In this document: in pieces, positions 54,440-61,901 of the stretch
Numbering within the stretch: the stretch's first letter is position 1
How the letters are laid out: every line of letters begins with the position of its first letter
Assembly (NCBI GenBank): GCA_934700345.1
Contig: CAKUXP010000011.1
Location: 17,543-81,542, forward strand
Direction of reading: 5' to 3'
DNA from: an uncultured Fibrobacter sp.
GTDB taxonomy: Bacteria; Fibrobacterota; Fibrobacteria; Fibrobacterales; Fibrobacteraceae
Length of the DNA stretch: 64,000 nucleotides
Notes under the pieces: model-generated
The model's database searches: none
Told to the model about the DNA's origin: nothing
What the model saw: only the letters and a program-made list of their open reading frames with translations
Program-made: the position numbers and the translations under genes

Positions 54440-56368
54440 ATGGACTTTTCAAAAATTCCCCATCCAGTCAATTTCAAATTTCGTAATTCTATACAAAGTA
54501 AAGCGTTCGTCCATCTCGGCAACGGATTTTTCCGCATGCAAATTTCTTTCGGTTGCGAAAATCCAAGACCGTTCGAGTGGAACGAAGAAGCGTTCCGTAC
54601 AAATGAAGATTCCAAAAAAATTCGGAACCGGATCAAGTTTTCAAAAGGAAAATTTCAAGTTCTTTCTCCTTCCGGCGAACCATTCTTGGAAAGCGCCCGA
54701 GAAGGATTTTTCGGAACCTGCCAAAACCGTTGGCTGATGCGTTTTGAAGCGGATGAAAAATTTCACTTTTACGGGCTGGGAGAACGCGCCGGAAAGCTCG
54801 ACCGCAAAGGGACCCGCGCACAGATGTGGAACGTCGATGCCTGGGGCGCACACGGAACCGTCAAATGCCGCGACGACGAACCCGAACCGCTTTACGCAAA
54901 CATTCCCTTCCTGCTCATCCGAAAAGGCGAAGATGCCGTCGGGATTCTCGTAAACGATGCGGGACGCGTCTTCTTTTCACTCTCGCCCGATATGCGGCTT
55001 CACCCGAGCCAGGAACCGGTTCAAGGCTCATCCCTTTATTTCGGCAGCACAAGCGGTCCCGCCGATGTCCTCTTTATCGTCGGAAGCGATGCCGCAGATG
55101 TCATTTCCAAACTGGGAAAGCTCGCCGGACCGCTCCACGTCCCGCCGGAGTGGGCGCTTGGCTATCACCAGAGCCGCTGGGGATATGCGGGAACAAAAGA
55201 CTTGGTTTATCTGGACAAAGAAATGTCCCGGCGAAAAATTCCTTGCGACGGATTGTTCCTCGATATCGACTACATGGACCGCTACAAGGTATTCACGACA
55301 AACGAAAAGACATTCCAAAATCCCGAACAGATTACGGAAAAGCTTTTGAAAAAAGGACGGCATGTCATCCCGATTCTCGACCCGGGCGTTCGCGATGAAA
55401 ATTACTTTGTACGGAACGACGGAATCAGGAAAAAAATTTTCTGCAAGAATCCGAACGGGGATTTTTACCGCGGATTCGTATGGCCCGGCGCAACGCTCTT
55501 CCCGGACTTTTCCACCGAAGAAGGCATGTCCTGGTGGGCAAAGCGCGTTGAAAAATTTTCCAAAAAAGGCTTTTACGGCTACTGGATAGACATGAACGAT
55601 CCGAGCACGGGTTCCGTCTCCGACGACGAAATGCTTTTCTTCCATGGAAAAAAGGATCACGAGAGTTTTCACAATCTCTATGCAAGCGGCATGGCGAAAG
55701 CGACTTTTGAAGGATTAAAGAGAGCGCACCCGAAAGAAAGCCCGTTCATCCTTTCCCGCAGCGCGAGCTTCGGAATGGGGCGCTACGCGGGCATCTGGCT
55801 CGGCGACAACTTCAGCACATGGAAATCCTTGAAAGAATCCATTCCGATGGCGCTGAACGTTTCCATTTCGGGAATTCCCCTCGTCGGTGCGGACATCGGA
55901 GGATTTGGCGAAGATTCCTCGGCGGAACTGCTCGCCCGCTGGGCGGAAGCCGCTGTGCTCTTTCCCTTTTTCCGCATCCACTCTTCCAAAAACTGCAAGC
56001 GGCAGGAACCGTGGGCATTCGGGAAGTCCTGCGAAGAACGCGTCAAAAACGCGATTCTCTTTCGGGAGAGAATGCGTCCGGTTCTGTATAAATTATTTAA
56101 AAAGGCGAGGGAGACAGGCGCGCCCGTGATGCGTCCGCTCTTTTACCTGGGAAAGGATGCCGCGAAGATTTCCGACACCCGGATGGAAGACGAATATCTC
56201 GTTGGAAACTCCCTACTGGTCGCTCCGATTCTCGAAGAAGGCGCAACGAGCCGCCCGGTCGAGCTTCCCCGTGGAAAGTGGCAAAACCTTTCGACAGGAA
56301 AAATCTTCTCGGGAAAATTCATCTACACGCCGTCAAGGCTCGAACTTGCCGTGTTCGGGAAGGTGTGA
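54440..56368 (+). CDS. GH31 alpha-glucosidase/alpha-xylosidase
   Basis: A 642-residue GH31 hydrolase without a signal peptide, so cytosolic. GYHQSRWGYAG opens the catalytic barrel, DGLFLDIDYMDRYKVF follows, the nucleophile Asp is in YWIDMNDPS, and the acid/base Asp is in VGADIGGFGED. The usual W-x-D-M-N-E has Asp in place of Glu. Starch- or xyloglucan-derived oligosaccharides are possible substrates; the sequence does not tell. An AAGAAGG site precedes the ATG. Confidence 0.9.
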   Translation: MDFSKIPHPVNFKFRNSIQSKAFVHLGNGFFRMQISFGCENPRPFEWNEEAFRTNEDSKKIRNRIKFSKGKFQVLSPSGEPFLESAREGFFGTCQNRWLMRFEADEKFHFYGLGERAGKLDRKGTRAQMWNVDAWGAHGTVKCRDDEPEPLYANIPFLLIRKGEDAVGILVNDAGRVFFSLSPDMRLHPSQEPVQGSSLYFGSTSGPADVLFIVGSDAADVISKLGKLAGPLHVPPEWALGYHQSRWGYAGTKDLVYLDKEMSRRKIPCDGLFLDIDYMDRYKVFTTNEKTFQNPEQITEKLLKKGRHVIPILDPGVRDENYFVRNDGIRKKIFCKNPNGDFYRGFVWPGATLFPDFSTEEGMSWWAKRVEKFSKKGFYGYWIDMNDPSTGSVSDDEMLFFHGKKDHESFHNLYASGMAKATFEGLKRAHPKESPFILSRSASFGMGRYAGIWLGDNFSTWKSLKESIPMALNVSISGIPLVGADIGGFGEDSSAELLARWAEAAVLFPFFRIHSSKNCKRQEPWAFGKSCEERVKNAILFRERMRPVLYKLFKKARETGAPVMRPLFYLGKDAAKISDTRMEDEYLVGNSLLVAPILEEGATSRPVELPRGKWQNLSTGKIFSGKFIYTPSRLELAVFGKV

Positions 56369-56398
56369 AAAGATATAAAAACAGCCTTTAGGAGAACT

Positions 56399-56626
56399 CT
56401 ATTTTTCCATTAAACTTTCCATTAAATCGGCAAATTGTTTCCAATTCAATGTAATCGGAATTCTTCTTTTTCGAGGATACCATTGAATACTTCCCCTTGA
56501 GAACTCCAAAGTTCCCAATACAGATTTTCCACATTTTATTCTGAATGAGTTTTTGCTCTTGTTTAAGAGCATTTTTGATAGAGTGACTTCCACTTCATAT
56601 AGTTGATTAAGATTTTTTTTATCCAT
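56399..56626 (-). CDS. small conserved-looking protein of unknown function
   Basis: A 75-residue protein, MDKKNLNQLYEVEVTLSK to LMESLMEK, basic in the middle (KCGKSVLGTLEFSRGSIQWYPRKRR). It has no signal peptide and no recognised domain. An AGGAG seven bases before the ATG and lack of overlap support a real gene. Size and charge would suit a small regulator or antitoxin, but there is no partner nearby. It lies just past the thrS pseudogene terminator on the same strand. Confidence 0.6.
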   Translation of the reverse strand: MDKKNLNQLYEVEVTLSKMLLNKSKNSFRIKCGKSVLGTLEFSRGSIQWYPRKRRIPITLNWKQFADLMESLMEK

Positions 56627-56701
56627 AACACATCTCCTGTTGCCTATTACTGATCATCAATATACAAAATATAGTCCATATCAATTCAACTGGTTTCTAA
56701 A

Positions 56702-56738
56702 AAAAACACGGCTATGAGAGATACCTCCCTCATAGCCA
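56702..56738 (-). terminator. rho-independent terminator of the thrS remnant
   Basis: Read on the minus strand, GGCTATGAG (56737-56729) pairs with CTCATAGCC (56718-56710) around a 10-base loop and is followed by GTG and a run of eight T residues. It lies 10 bases past the ancestral thrS stop (56748). Confidence 0.85.
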
Positions 56739-56930
56739 ATCCATCAACTACCTCACGACTTTCCGGTCATCCTCGGTCATCTTGAGGAAGTCCGTAACGG
56801 TCATCTGGCCCTTATCGCCTTCCTTGCGCTTGCGGACGGATATGACATTTTCTGTCACTTACTTTTCGCCGACAATGAGCAGGTACGGCACCTTCTGGAG
56901 TTCGCACTGGCGAATCTTGTAGCCGAGCTT

Positions 56931-57011
56931 TTGACGCCTACGGCGTCAGCGGCTACGCCTCGGTCATGTCAGCCCGCAAGCGGTCTGCCGCGACACTCGG
57001 CTTGCACGCTA
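56931..57011 (-). repeat. thrS-embedded element 1 (81 bp)
   Basis: Sits exactly between the GAG and AAG codons of ADECNE|KLGYK with no thrS base lost. Begins TAGCGTGCAAGCC, has a central GCTTGC-containing part, then ATGACCGAGGCGTAG, and ends with hairpin GACGCC-GTA-GGCGTC plus AA. Confidence 0.9.
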
Positions 57012-57092
57012 CTCGTTGCATTCATCGGCTTCCACGCGGACGCCGGACGCTTCGAGTTCGCGCTTCACCCGGTTTGCGTAATCGACGAACTT

Positions 57093-57172
57093 TTGACGCC
57101 TTCGGCGTCTGCACTACGCTTCGGTCATAAAATTATGCAAGCATAATTTTGCAACACTCAGCTTGTATGCTA
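57093..57172 (-). repeat. thrS-embedded element 2 (80 bp)
   Basis: Inserted precisely between GAG and AAG of LPISE|KFVDY. Begins TAGCATACAAGC; its centre is a perfect hairpin around AATTATGCTTGCATAATT; then ATGACCGAAGCGTAG and hairpin GACGCC-GAA-GGCGTC plus AA. Confidence 0.9.
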
Positions 57173-57310
57173 CTCGGAAATCGGAAGGACGCGTGCCTGC
57201 ACAGGCGCAAGCCACAGCGGGAAATCCCCCATGTATTCCTCGATGAGGATGCCGAGGAATCGCTCGATGGAACCGACCCCTGCGCGGTGGAGCATCACCG
57301 GGATGTGCTT

Positions 57311-57391
57311 TTGACGCCTTTGGCGTCTATGGCTGCGGCTCACCAATAAAAATACGCAAGCGTATTTTTGCTGGATTCGCCTTGCACATTA
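57311..57391 (-). repeat. thrS-embedded element 3 (81 bp)
   Basis: Inserted precisely between CAG and AAG of VGKDNQ|KHIPV. Begins TAATGTGCAAGGCGA; central hairpin AAATACGCTTGCGTATTT; ends GACGCC-AAA-GGCGTC plus AA. Confidence 0.9.
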
Positions 57392-57506
57392 CTGGTTGTC
57401 CTTGCCGACATATTCCGCGCCGAGACGCTGCGGCAGGTTGAAATCCACTTGAATCGTTCCGCACTGCCAGTCGCGTCCGAGGGAATCCTTCAGCGTGAAT
57501 TCGAGG

Positions 57507-57585
57507 TTGACGCCGCTGGCGTCCGTGGCTGCACTCGGTCATGCCAAAATGCAAGCATTTTGTCGCGACACTCGGCTTGCACACT
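57507..57585 (-). repeat. thrS-embedded element 4 (about 79 bp), at a deletion
   Basis: Lies where roughly 90 or more thrS codons are missing (between NENMFK and LEFTL). Shares GTGCAAGCCGAGTGTCGC, central hairpin CAAAATGCTTGCATTTTG, ATGACCGAGTGCAG and hairpin GACGCC-AGC-GGCGTC plus AA. Confidence 0.88.
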
Positions 57586-57642
57586 TTTGAACATGTTTTC
57601 GTTGTACTTGTCGAAGTGACCGGACTTGATCCACAAAGTCTT

Positions 57643-57719
57643 GTGGCGCCTTCGTCGCCTCCCGCATCGGCTCGACTATGGGCAAACGCGTTTGCCCGCA
57701 GCACTCGCCTTGGGCGGTA
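57643..57719 (-). repeat. thrS-embedded element 5 (about 77 bp)
   Basis: A diverged copy ending just before the AAG of KTLWIKSG. Begins TACCGCCCAAGGCGAGTG; central hairpin GGGCAAACGCGTTTGCCC; ends GGCGACGAAGGCGCCAC. The sister locus at 61600 lacks an element at this site. Confidence 0.82.
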
Positions 57720-57728
57720 GTCACGATT

Positions 57729-57804
57729 GGGATGCAAGCATCCCAGCTCTTCGGCTCGGCAATGCCCACGCAAGTGTGGTCGCTGCACTCGCCTTGCATC
57801 GCTG
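57729..57804 (-). repeat. thrS-embedded element 6 (76 bp)
   Basis: Between GYLEVITP and IVNKTLW-type sequence. Contains GCAAGGCGAGTGCAGCGA, CCACACTTGCGTGG and the terminal hairpin GGGATGCTTGCATCCC. A near-identical copy is present at the same thrS site at 61615-61690. Confidence 0.88.
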
Positions 57805-57846
57805 TCCGGAGTGATCACTTCGAGGTAGCCGCGATATCTGCTGCTT

Positions 57847-57989
57847 GTTATGGGCATTCCCCACACTATCGTGTGGGTCGGGCTATATTGCAAGGCCTCC
57901 CGTGCGCACCTGCGGCACGCCCGTGCGGCTCTTGCAACCAAGCCTCGCTCCGCGAGTCTCGGCCCCAAGGGGTCACTATCCCTAACGCG
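57847..57989 (-). repeat. upstream repeat shared by both thrS remnants, copy 1
   Basis: On the minus strand it starts GTTAGGGATAGTGACCCC, includes a variable GC-rich middle with small palindromes, and ends ATATAGCCCGACC, a CACACGATAGTGTG hairpin and CCCATAA just before thrS coding sequence. The same layout is found at 61731-61858. It takes the place of the thrS 5' half, of which nothing is seen. Confidence 0.8.
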
Positions 57990-58240
57990 AATTTCAATTA
58001 TCCGCAAAATAAGTACATAACTTATTCAAAGTAATCACAAAGCGTACAGTACTATTGTACGACAAAAATCTACTCCATTTAGATTTTCGTCAACCCAAAC
58101 AGACTTTAAGACACAAATGTTTCTTCAAATTTTTTTTACCAGTCATTCATAAACAAAGTTTTACTTTCACATCTTACAGATTTCGTACAACTTGGTGTTA
58201 CATTTGAAACATCTTTTTATACAACTTAAAAGGAGAATTG

Positions 58241-58828
58241 ATGAAAAAGATTGCCTTGACGGCATTTGCTCTCTGTGCAACGGCGCTTTTTGCAGACGAA
58301 TCGTTTGGCGGAATCGGTCTTGTCGTACAAGACGGATGCTTTGGCTTAGGAATTGACGCGATTATTCCCAACACGCCTGCGGCAAAATCAAATCTAAAGT
58401 CTGGCGATTTAATTATTGCCGTTGACAATCAAGAATTGCAGGGGCTTACATTTGAACAGAGCGTCAGCTTATTCCGCGATGTAAAGAACAAACCTATCGT
58501 TCTTACATATATCAGTGATGGCGATACTCTTCAAGCAACACTTCGCCGAACAACGATTACGACAAAACAGGTGTCTTCAATTGACGCGAGTGATATAGAA
58601 ATCAACGAAAAAAAATACATTTCCACATTTGAACTTGGCGATGATAGCTACATAGCCGTTTTTCTAGACAGTTCTTCGCCTAAATTTAAAGATGACAATT
58701 CTAGGCAAAAGGGTAAACTTAGTGGGCTTCGTTTGTTGCAAATACAGGATAACATCATCAGTTACGAAAATACTGCCAACGGAAAGACCTTTTCCACGGA
58801 CTTGAATGGCAAATTTCGAAACAAATGA
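58241..58828 (+). CDS. secreted PDZ-domain protein
   Basis: A 195-residue exported protein: signal peptide MKKIALTAFALCATALFA, then one PDZ domain (about 20-100) with GGIGLVVQDGCFGLGIDAI, PAAKSNLKSGDLIIAVDNQ and GLTFEQSVSLFR. The remaining 90 residues are Ser/Asp-rich with a predicted beta structure. No protease domain. It is AT-rich compared with the rest of the window. AAGGAG lies 6 bases before the ATG, and the next gene starts within 20 bases, so 58241-61023 looks like one operon. Confidence 0.8.
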   Translation: MKKIALTAFALCATALFADESFGGIGLVVQDGCFGLGIDAIIPNTPAAKSNLKSGDLIIAVDNQELQGLTFEQSVSLFRDVKNKPIVLTYISDGDTLQATLRRTTITTKQVSSIDASDIEINEKKYISTFELGDDSYIAVFLDSSSPKFKDDNSRQKGKLSGLRLLQIQDNIISYENTANGKTFSTDLNGKFRNK

Positions 58829-58848
58829 GTATAGGAGAAAATTTTTCA

Positions 58849-59691
58849 ATGAAAAAGATATGTTTCTTAGCTTTAGGGGCGCTGCTTTCAATTTCTCATG
58901 CGCAATTGATTGTCAGCGAAAAAATTTATCAGCAAATGGACGCACGAGAAAATCCGCGTGTCCTTATGAAAAGCCAGAAAGCGACCATTAATCAGGACTC
59001 ATACATCTACACAATTGCGGGCACAAGAAATTTCAAATCCGGGAAAAATTTTCAGGTAAAAAAACTTGATGATTTTCATCGCTTTACCATAAGCAAGAAA
59101 AATAAGAAAAAACGTCCGCTTGCATCCGAAACCGAAATGCGTACTCGTGCCATAGAAGACATCAAAGCGATTCTTCCCAGGGTTGTGGCAGATTCCTGCG
59201 CCATAACATCTGTTGGCTATGAATACGAACAACGAGACTCCAACAAGCCAAGAGTTGTTGGAAGTATGGTTATAGCGCATAGAAAACTGGACGGAATTCC
59301 GGTAAGAGGCAGCTCTTATGTGCTAATGAGTTATGACTCCACGGGTAATTTGTCTTATATGGATGTTCAATGGGACAAATACAACAAAGTCCCTGCAAAA
59401 AGCACTGTTGAACAAAACAAACGAAATAAAATTCACAGAGAGGAATTTGACGAACTCGTTGAATCCGTTTCTCAAGATTTCAAAGAAAATGGTCTCCGAG
59501 GAAGTCTAGACAACTCCTCACAAACATTAACAGCACTTGAAAACGAAAAAGGAGAAGTGATGTTGGTTCCAAGCGTCACCTTTATTGGTCAATATTCTAC
59601 AATGGATAGCGATGAAAGCATCCCGATGACCTTCGATATACCGACAGACGCTTCACTCGTTCCAGTAAACAAGGCTATCGTTAGCAGATAG
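58849..59691 (+). CDS. secreted protein with FTP/PepSY-like domain
   Basis: A 280-residue exported protein: signal peptide MKKICFLALGALLSISHA. Residues about 105-200 (RAIEDIKAILPRVV, GSMVIAHRKLDGIPVRGSSYVLMSYDSTGNLSYMDVQW) resemble FTP/PepSY propeptide domains, which bind and inhibit or fold neighbouring proteases. In larger DUF6345 proteins such a region can be joined to the caspase-like domain; here the two are separate adjacent genes. The ATG at 58849 follows AGGAG; an ATG at 58825 overlapping the previous stop is in frame but would spoil the signal peptide. Confidence 0.65.
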   Translation: MKKICFLALGALLSISHAQLIVSEKIYQQMDARENPRVLMKSQKATINQDSYIYTIAGTRNFKSGKNFQVKKLDDFHRFTISKKNKKKRPLASETEMRTRAIEDIKAILPRVVADSCAITSVGYEYEQRDSNKPRVVGSMVIAHRKLDGIPVRGSSYVLMSYDSTGNLSYMDVQWDKYNKVPAKSTVEQNKRNKIHREEFDELVESVSQDFKENGLRGSLDNSSQTLTALENEKGEVMLVPSVTFIGQYSTMDSDESIPMTFDIPTDASLVPVNKAIVSR

Positions 59692-59699
59692 GAGAATGT

Positions 59700-60563
59700 A
59701 TGAAAAAGATCGTATTATTGTTTATTCTTTTTTTGTTTTGTGCAGCAAACGCAGTTCTTGTTAATGTTCCCACAAAATTTTCTATTATCACCTTTGCTAT
59801 TAGTAAATATCAGTATGATTGGCAAAAAGAATTATCTGTTGCTACAGATGCCGCAAATGCATTGGTTAATTCTTTTAAGGACAATCTCAAAGACAAATAT
59901 TCTAATGCTGTAACATTTTCTTCAAAGCAATACGAAAATAGTCAAGTCACCCGTTCTCGTTTTAAAGGAACAGAAACCAATAACTATAATTTCGTTTTTT
60001 ATAATGGACATGGAACAGTCGACCTCATTTCTATGTGGCCGAAAAACGAACTTATACGTAATACAGAAAAGAAATTTGGAGAAAAAACATATTGGGTAAT
60101 GATGAATTCCTGCCTTGTATTCAAAAATAATGAATCAAATCAAGACCCCTGGTTTAACGGAGTGCATTCAATTCTTGGTTATAGTTCGTTATCATGGAGT
60201 TACAAAAAATATAAGCATAAATACAGCTGCGATTTCTTAAATTTAGGCACATGCTCCTATTCAAGAGCTTCGTATTATGTAGAGCGCGATTTTGCAAAAA
60301 ATTGGATAAAAGAAAAACAAGGAATCTGGGAAGCGTATAAAAACGCTGTGAAAAAATGGATTTACAAAGAGCAAGGGCTTGGCGTTGAACCCAAAATCGT
60401 TTATCGCTATGGCTATATCGACGGCAAGTTCTTTGACCCATGGGAAGAAACATTTGAAAATTCTATTCAGAAGCCAGTTTTTAAAAATGGAGGTGATTAC
60501 GACGGTATTGGATCAAGATGGATAACATATGGAACCCCTTGCTATAGTACACCTTGTAAATAA
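59700..60563 (+). CDS. secreted caspase-like (DUF6345-type) protein
   Basis: A 287-residue exported protein: signal peptide MKKIVLLFILFLFCAANA. NFVFYNGHGTVDLI carries a His (104) and TYWVMMNSCLVF a Cys (138), the H and C of a clan CD/caspase-like dyad; WFNGVHSILGYSS follows, typical of DUF6345 proteins. Tail Cys residues (CYSTPC) could form disulfides. Peptidase activity is inference from fold marks. It begins 8 bases after the FTP-like gene. AT-rich. Confidence 0.7.
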   Translation: MKKIVLLFILFLFCAANAVLVNVPTKFSIITFAISKYQYDWQKELSVATDAANALVNSFKDNLKDKYSNAVTFSSKQYENSQVTRSRFKGTETNNYNFVFYNGHGTVDLISMWPKNELIRNTEKKFGEKTYWVMMNSCLVFKNNESNQDPWFNGVHSILGYSSLSWSYKKYKHKYSCDFLNLGTCSYSRASYYVERDFAKNWIKEKQGIWEAYKNAVKKWIYKEQGLGVEPKIVYRYGYIDGKFFDPWEETFENSIQKPVFKNGGDYDGIGSRWITYGTPCYSTPCK

Positions 60564-60576
60564 GAAGGAGTTATTT

Positions 60577-61023
60577 ATGAAAAATTTTCTAATTTTTTTA
60601 TCACTTGTTTTTTCATTCGTAGCTTGCTCTGATGATTCCAGTGAATCAGAAACAATATTATCATATCATTATGATACTTCTATCTCTTATAATGAAAAGT
60701 TACTTTTATTAGATTCTATCTCAAATTGTCTGTATGATGAGTCTATAATTGAATCCATATATAAATATGATACCATTTTTACGAAAATGAAACAGGGTGA
60801 AAAATTATTATTTTTTTCTCAAGTACATAGTTTTAAAGATAACATAAAATCTATTGGTACGCGCTCATATGGAGACACGCTTGAAATTGAGTTAATTGAA
60901 AAAGATAAAACGCCTACGGCAAGTTTGTATTGCCCCGTATGGGTTTATAGCATAATAAATGGTGAAATTAACGCGAAGTACATCAAAACATTTACAGGCG
61001 TATATCCATTAGGAAAGAAGTAA
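60577..61023 (+). CDS. small putative lipoprotein of the PDZ/caspase-like cassette
   Basis: A 148-residue lipoprotein: MKNFLIFLSLVFSFVAC lipobox (Cys17) and a Ser/Asp-rich linker, then a beta-rich domain of about 110 residues. AAGGAG lies 7 bases before the ATG. No family recognised. Being last in the cassette and membrane-anchored, it could be a partner, inhibitor or substrate of the caspase-like protein; this is speculation. The previous gene ends 13 bases upstream. Confidence 0.65.
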   Translation: MKNFLIFLSLVFSFVACSDDSSESETILSYHYDTSISYNEKLLLLDSISNCLYDESIIESIYKYDTIFTKMKQGEKLLFFSQVHSFKDNIKSIGTRSYGDTLEIELIEKDKTPTASLYCPVWVYSIINGEINAKYIKTFTGVYPLGKK

Positions 61024-61047
61024 GTCTCTTCTCTAAATTTCATGAGT

Positions 61048-61092
61048 TTCGCAGTTTTTCCACAACTGCGGAACTTTTGATTTTTCAGGAGT
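61048..61092 (+). terminator. probable terminator after the cassette
   Basis: CGCAGTT (61050-61056) pairs with AACTGCG (61064-61070) around a 7-base loop, followed by GAACTTTTGATTTTT. Confidence 0.6.
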
Positions 61093-61100
61093 CTGAAAAT

Positions 61101-61316
61101 CTACCTATTCCCTTTGGCTCGGTTGTGCGACTTGCAGAGCATTTCGCAGTTGGCACGGTCGGTTGCGCCGCCCTTGCTCCAAGCGGTTACGTGATCGGCG
61201 TCCATTTCGGTGATTTTCCAGATTTTGTTCTTGTTTGCGTTTTCCGACATAGCGCAGTATGGGCGGTTGGATTTTCCTGTCGCTTGAGCCTTGGCTGTTT
61301 GCGCCGCATAGACACT
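61101..61316 (-). pseudogene. HNH nuclease C-terminal fragment
   Basis: About 71 residues joined in frame to the thrS fragment: YAAQTAKAQATGKSNRPYCAM, KITEMDADHVTAWSKGGATD and NCEMLCKSHNRAKGNR, i.e. the D-H, G-G-x-T-x-x-x-N and C-x-x-H-N-R parts of an HNH endonuclease of the kind found at the C terminus of DUF262-type proteins. The first zinc-knuckle Cys of an expected CPYC is Arg. No start or upstream domains are present, so it is only a tail. It ends at a normal stop. Confidence 0.75.
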
Positions 61317-61730
61317 TTCGCTTGCAATCTGGTCTTCGGTACAGAAAATGTGCGCATCGTCCTGCACAAATCCGCGGACGCGCATCAGCCCGTGCATCGT
61401 TCCCGCAGGCTCGTAGCGGTGGCACTTGCCGAACTCGGCGAGTCGCATCGGAAGGTCGCGCCAACTCCGCAGCTGGGAATTGAAAATCAAGATGTGGCAC
61501 GGGCAGTTCATCGGCTTCACGGCCATTTCCACGTCGCCGGCGAGCGTCTTGAACATATTCTCGTTATACTTGTCCGCATGGCCGGACTTTATCCACAGGA
61601 CCTTGTTCACGATTGGGATGCAAGCATCCCAGCTCTTCGGCTCGGCAATGCCCACGCAAGCGTGGTCACTGCTCTCGCCTTGTATCGCTGTCCGGAGTAA
61701 TCACTTCCAGGTAACCGCGAAATCTGCTTA
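61317..61730 (-). pseudogene. thrS: second thrS fragment (class II core), same orientation
   Basis: Minus-strand sequence encodes GYLEVITP (about 61691-61725), then after a repeat (61615-61690) LWIKSGHADKYNENMFKTLAGD, MAVKPMNCPCHILIFNS, MRLAEFGKCHRYEPAGTMHGL (motif 2) and VRGFVQDDAHIFC to IASE at 61317, where it passes into the HNH tail. This is just the segment that is missing from the remnant at 56748-57840. No 5' half is present. Confidence 0.88.
61615..61690 (-). repeat. thrS-embedded element, copy at the second locus (76 bp)
   Basis: Same insertion point and nearly same sequence as 57729-57804: GCAAGGCGAGAGCAGTGA, CCACGCTTGCGTGG, and terminal hairpin GGGATGCTTGCATCCC, followed directly by ATCGTGAACAAG of thrS. 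Confidence 0.88.
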
Positions 61731-61858
61731 TTATGGGCGTTCCCGCACATTCTGTGCGGTCGGGCTATATTTTATGGGTTGCCCGGTTCACTCCGTTCCC
61801 GCTCAACCTCATAAAACGGCGCCACAGCGCCCCCCAAGGGGTCACTATCCCTAACGCA
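61731..61858 (-). repeat. upstream repeat shared by both thrS remnants, copy 2
   Basis: Same ends as 57847-57989 (GTTAGGGATAGTGACCCC and ATATAGCCCGACC...CCCATAA) with a different middle, here including GGCGCTGTGGCGCC. A further palindrome GAGCGGGC-GTAA-GCCCGCTC lies at 61862-61881. Confidence 0.75.
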
Positions 61859-61901
61859 AATGAGCGGGCTTACGCCCGCTCAAATTCGCATAAAAGAAGT
61901 T

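Larger units (their letters stand above)
56748..57840 (-). pseudogene. thrS: threonyl-tRNA synthetase remnant interrupted by six repeat elements
   Basis: Minus-strand fragments in correct order spell most of the C-terminal half of ThrS: GYLEVITP (57805-57840), TLWIKSGHFDKYNENMF (57586-57642), LEFTLKDSLGRDWQCGT and on (57392-57506), HIPVMLHRAGVGSIERF to LPISE (57173-57310), KFVDYANRVKREL to ADECNE (57012-57092), and KLGYKIRQCELQKVP to the stop (56748-56930). Each break holds a 76-81 bp repeat. The motif 2 region expected after ENMF is missing at the 57507-57585 element. A further GAA-to-TAA change at 56860-56862 stops the last fragment. The gene cannot make ordinary ThrS; an intact copy should exist elsewhere. 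Confidence 0.92.

Noticed and set aside
56931..57391. Inteins or group I/II introns in thrS
   Set aside because: Elements are only about 80 bp, begin with stop codons, and lack intron core structures or any encoded splicing protein.
56931..57804. CRISPR array
   Set aside because: Repeats are diverged and about 80 bp, and the pieces between them are consecutive thrS coding sequence of unequal length rather than spacers.
57327..58007. A 226-codon minus-strand frame over the thrS remnant
   Set aside because: It crosses repeats and shifts out of the thrS frame; only short parts match thrS and the rest is repeat translation.
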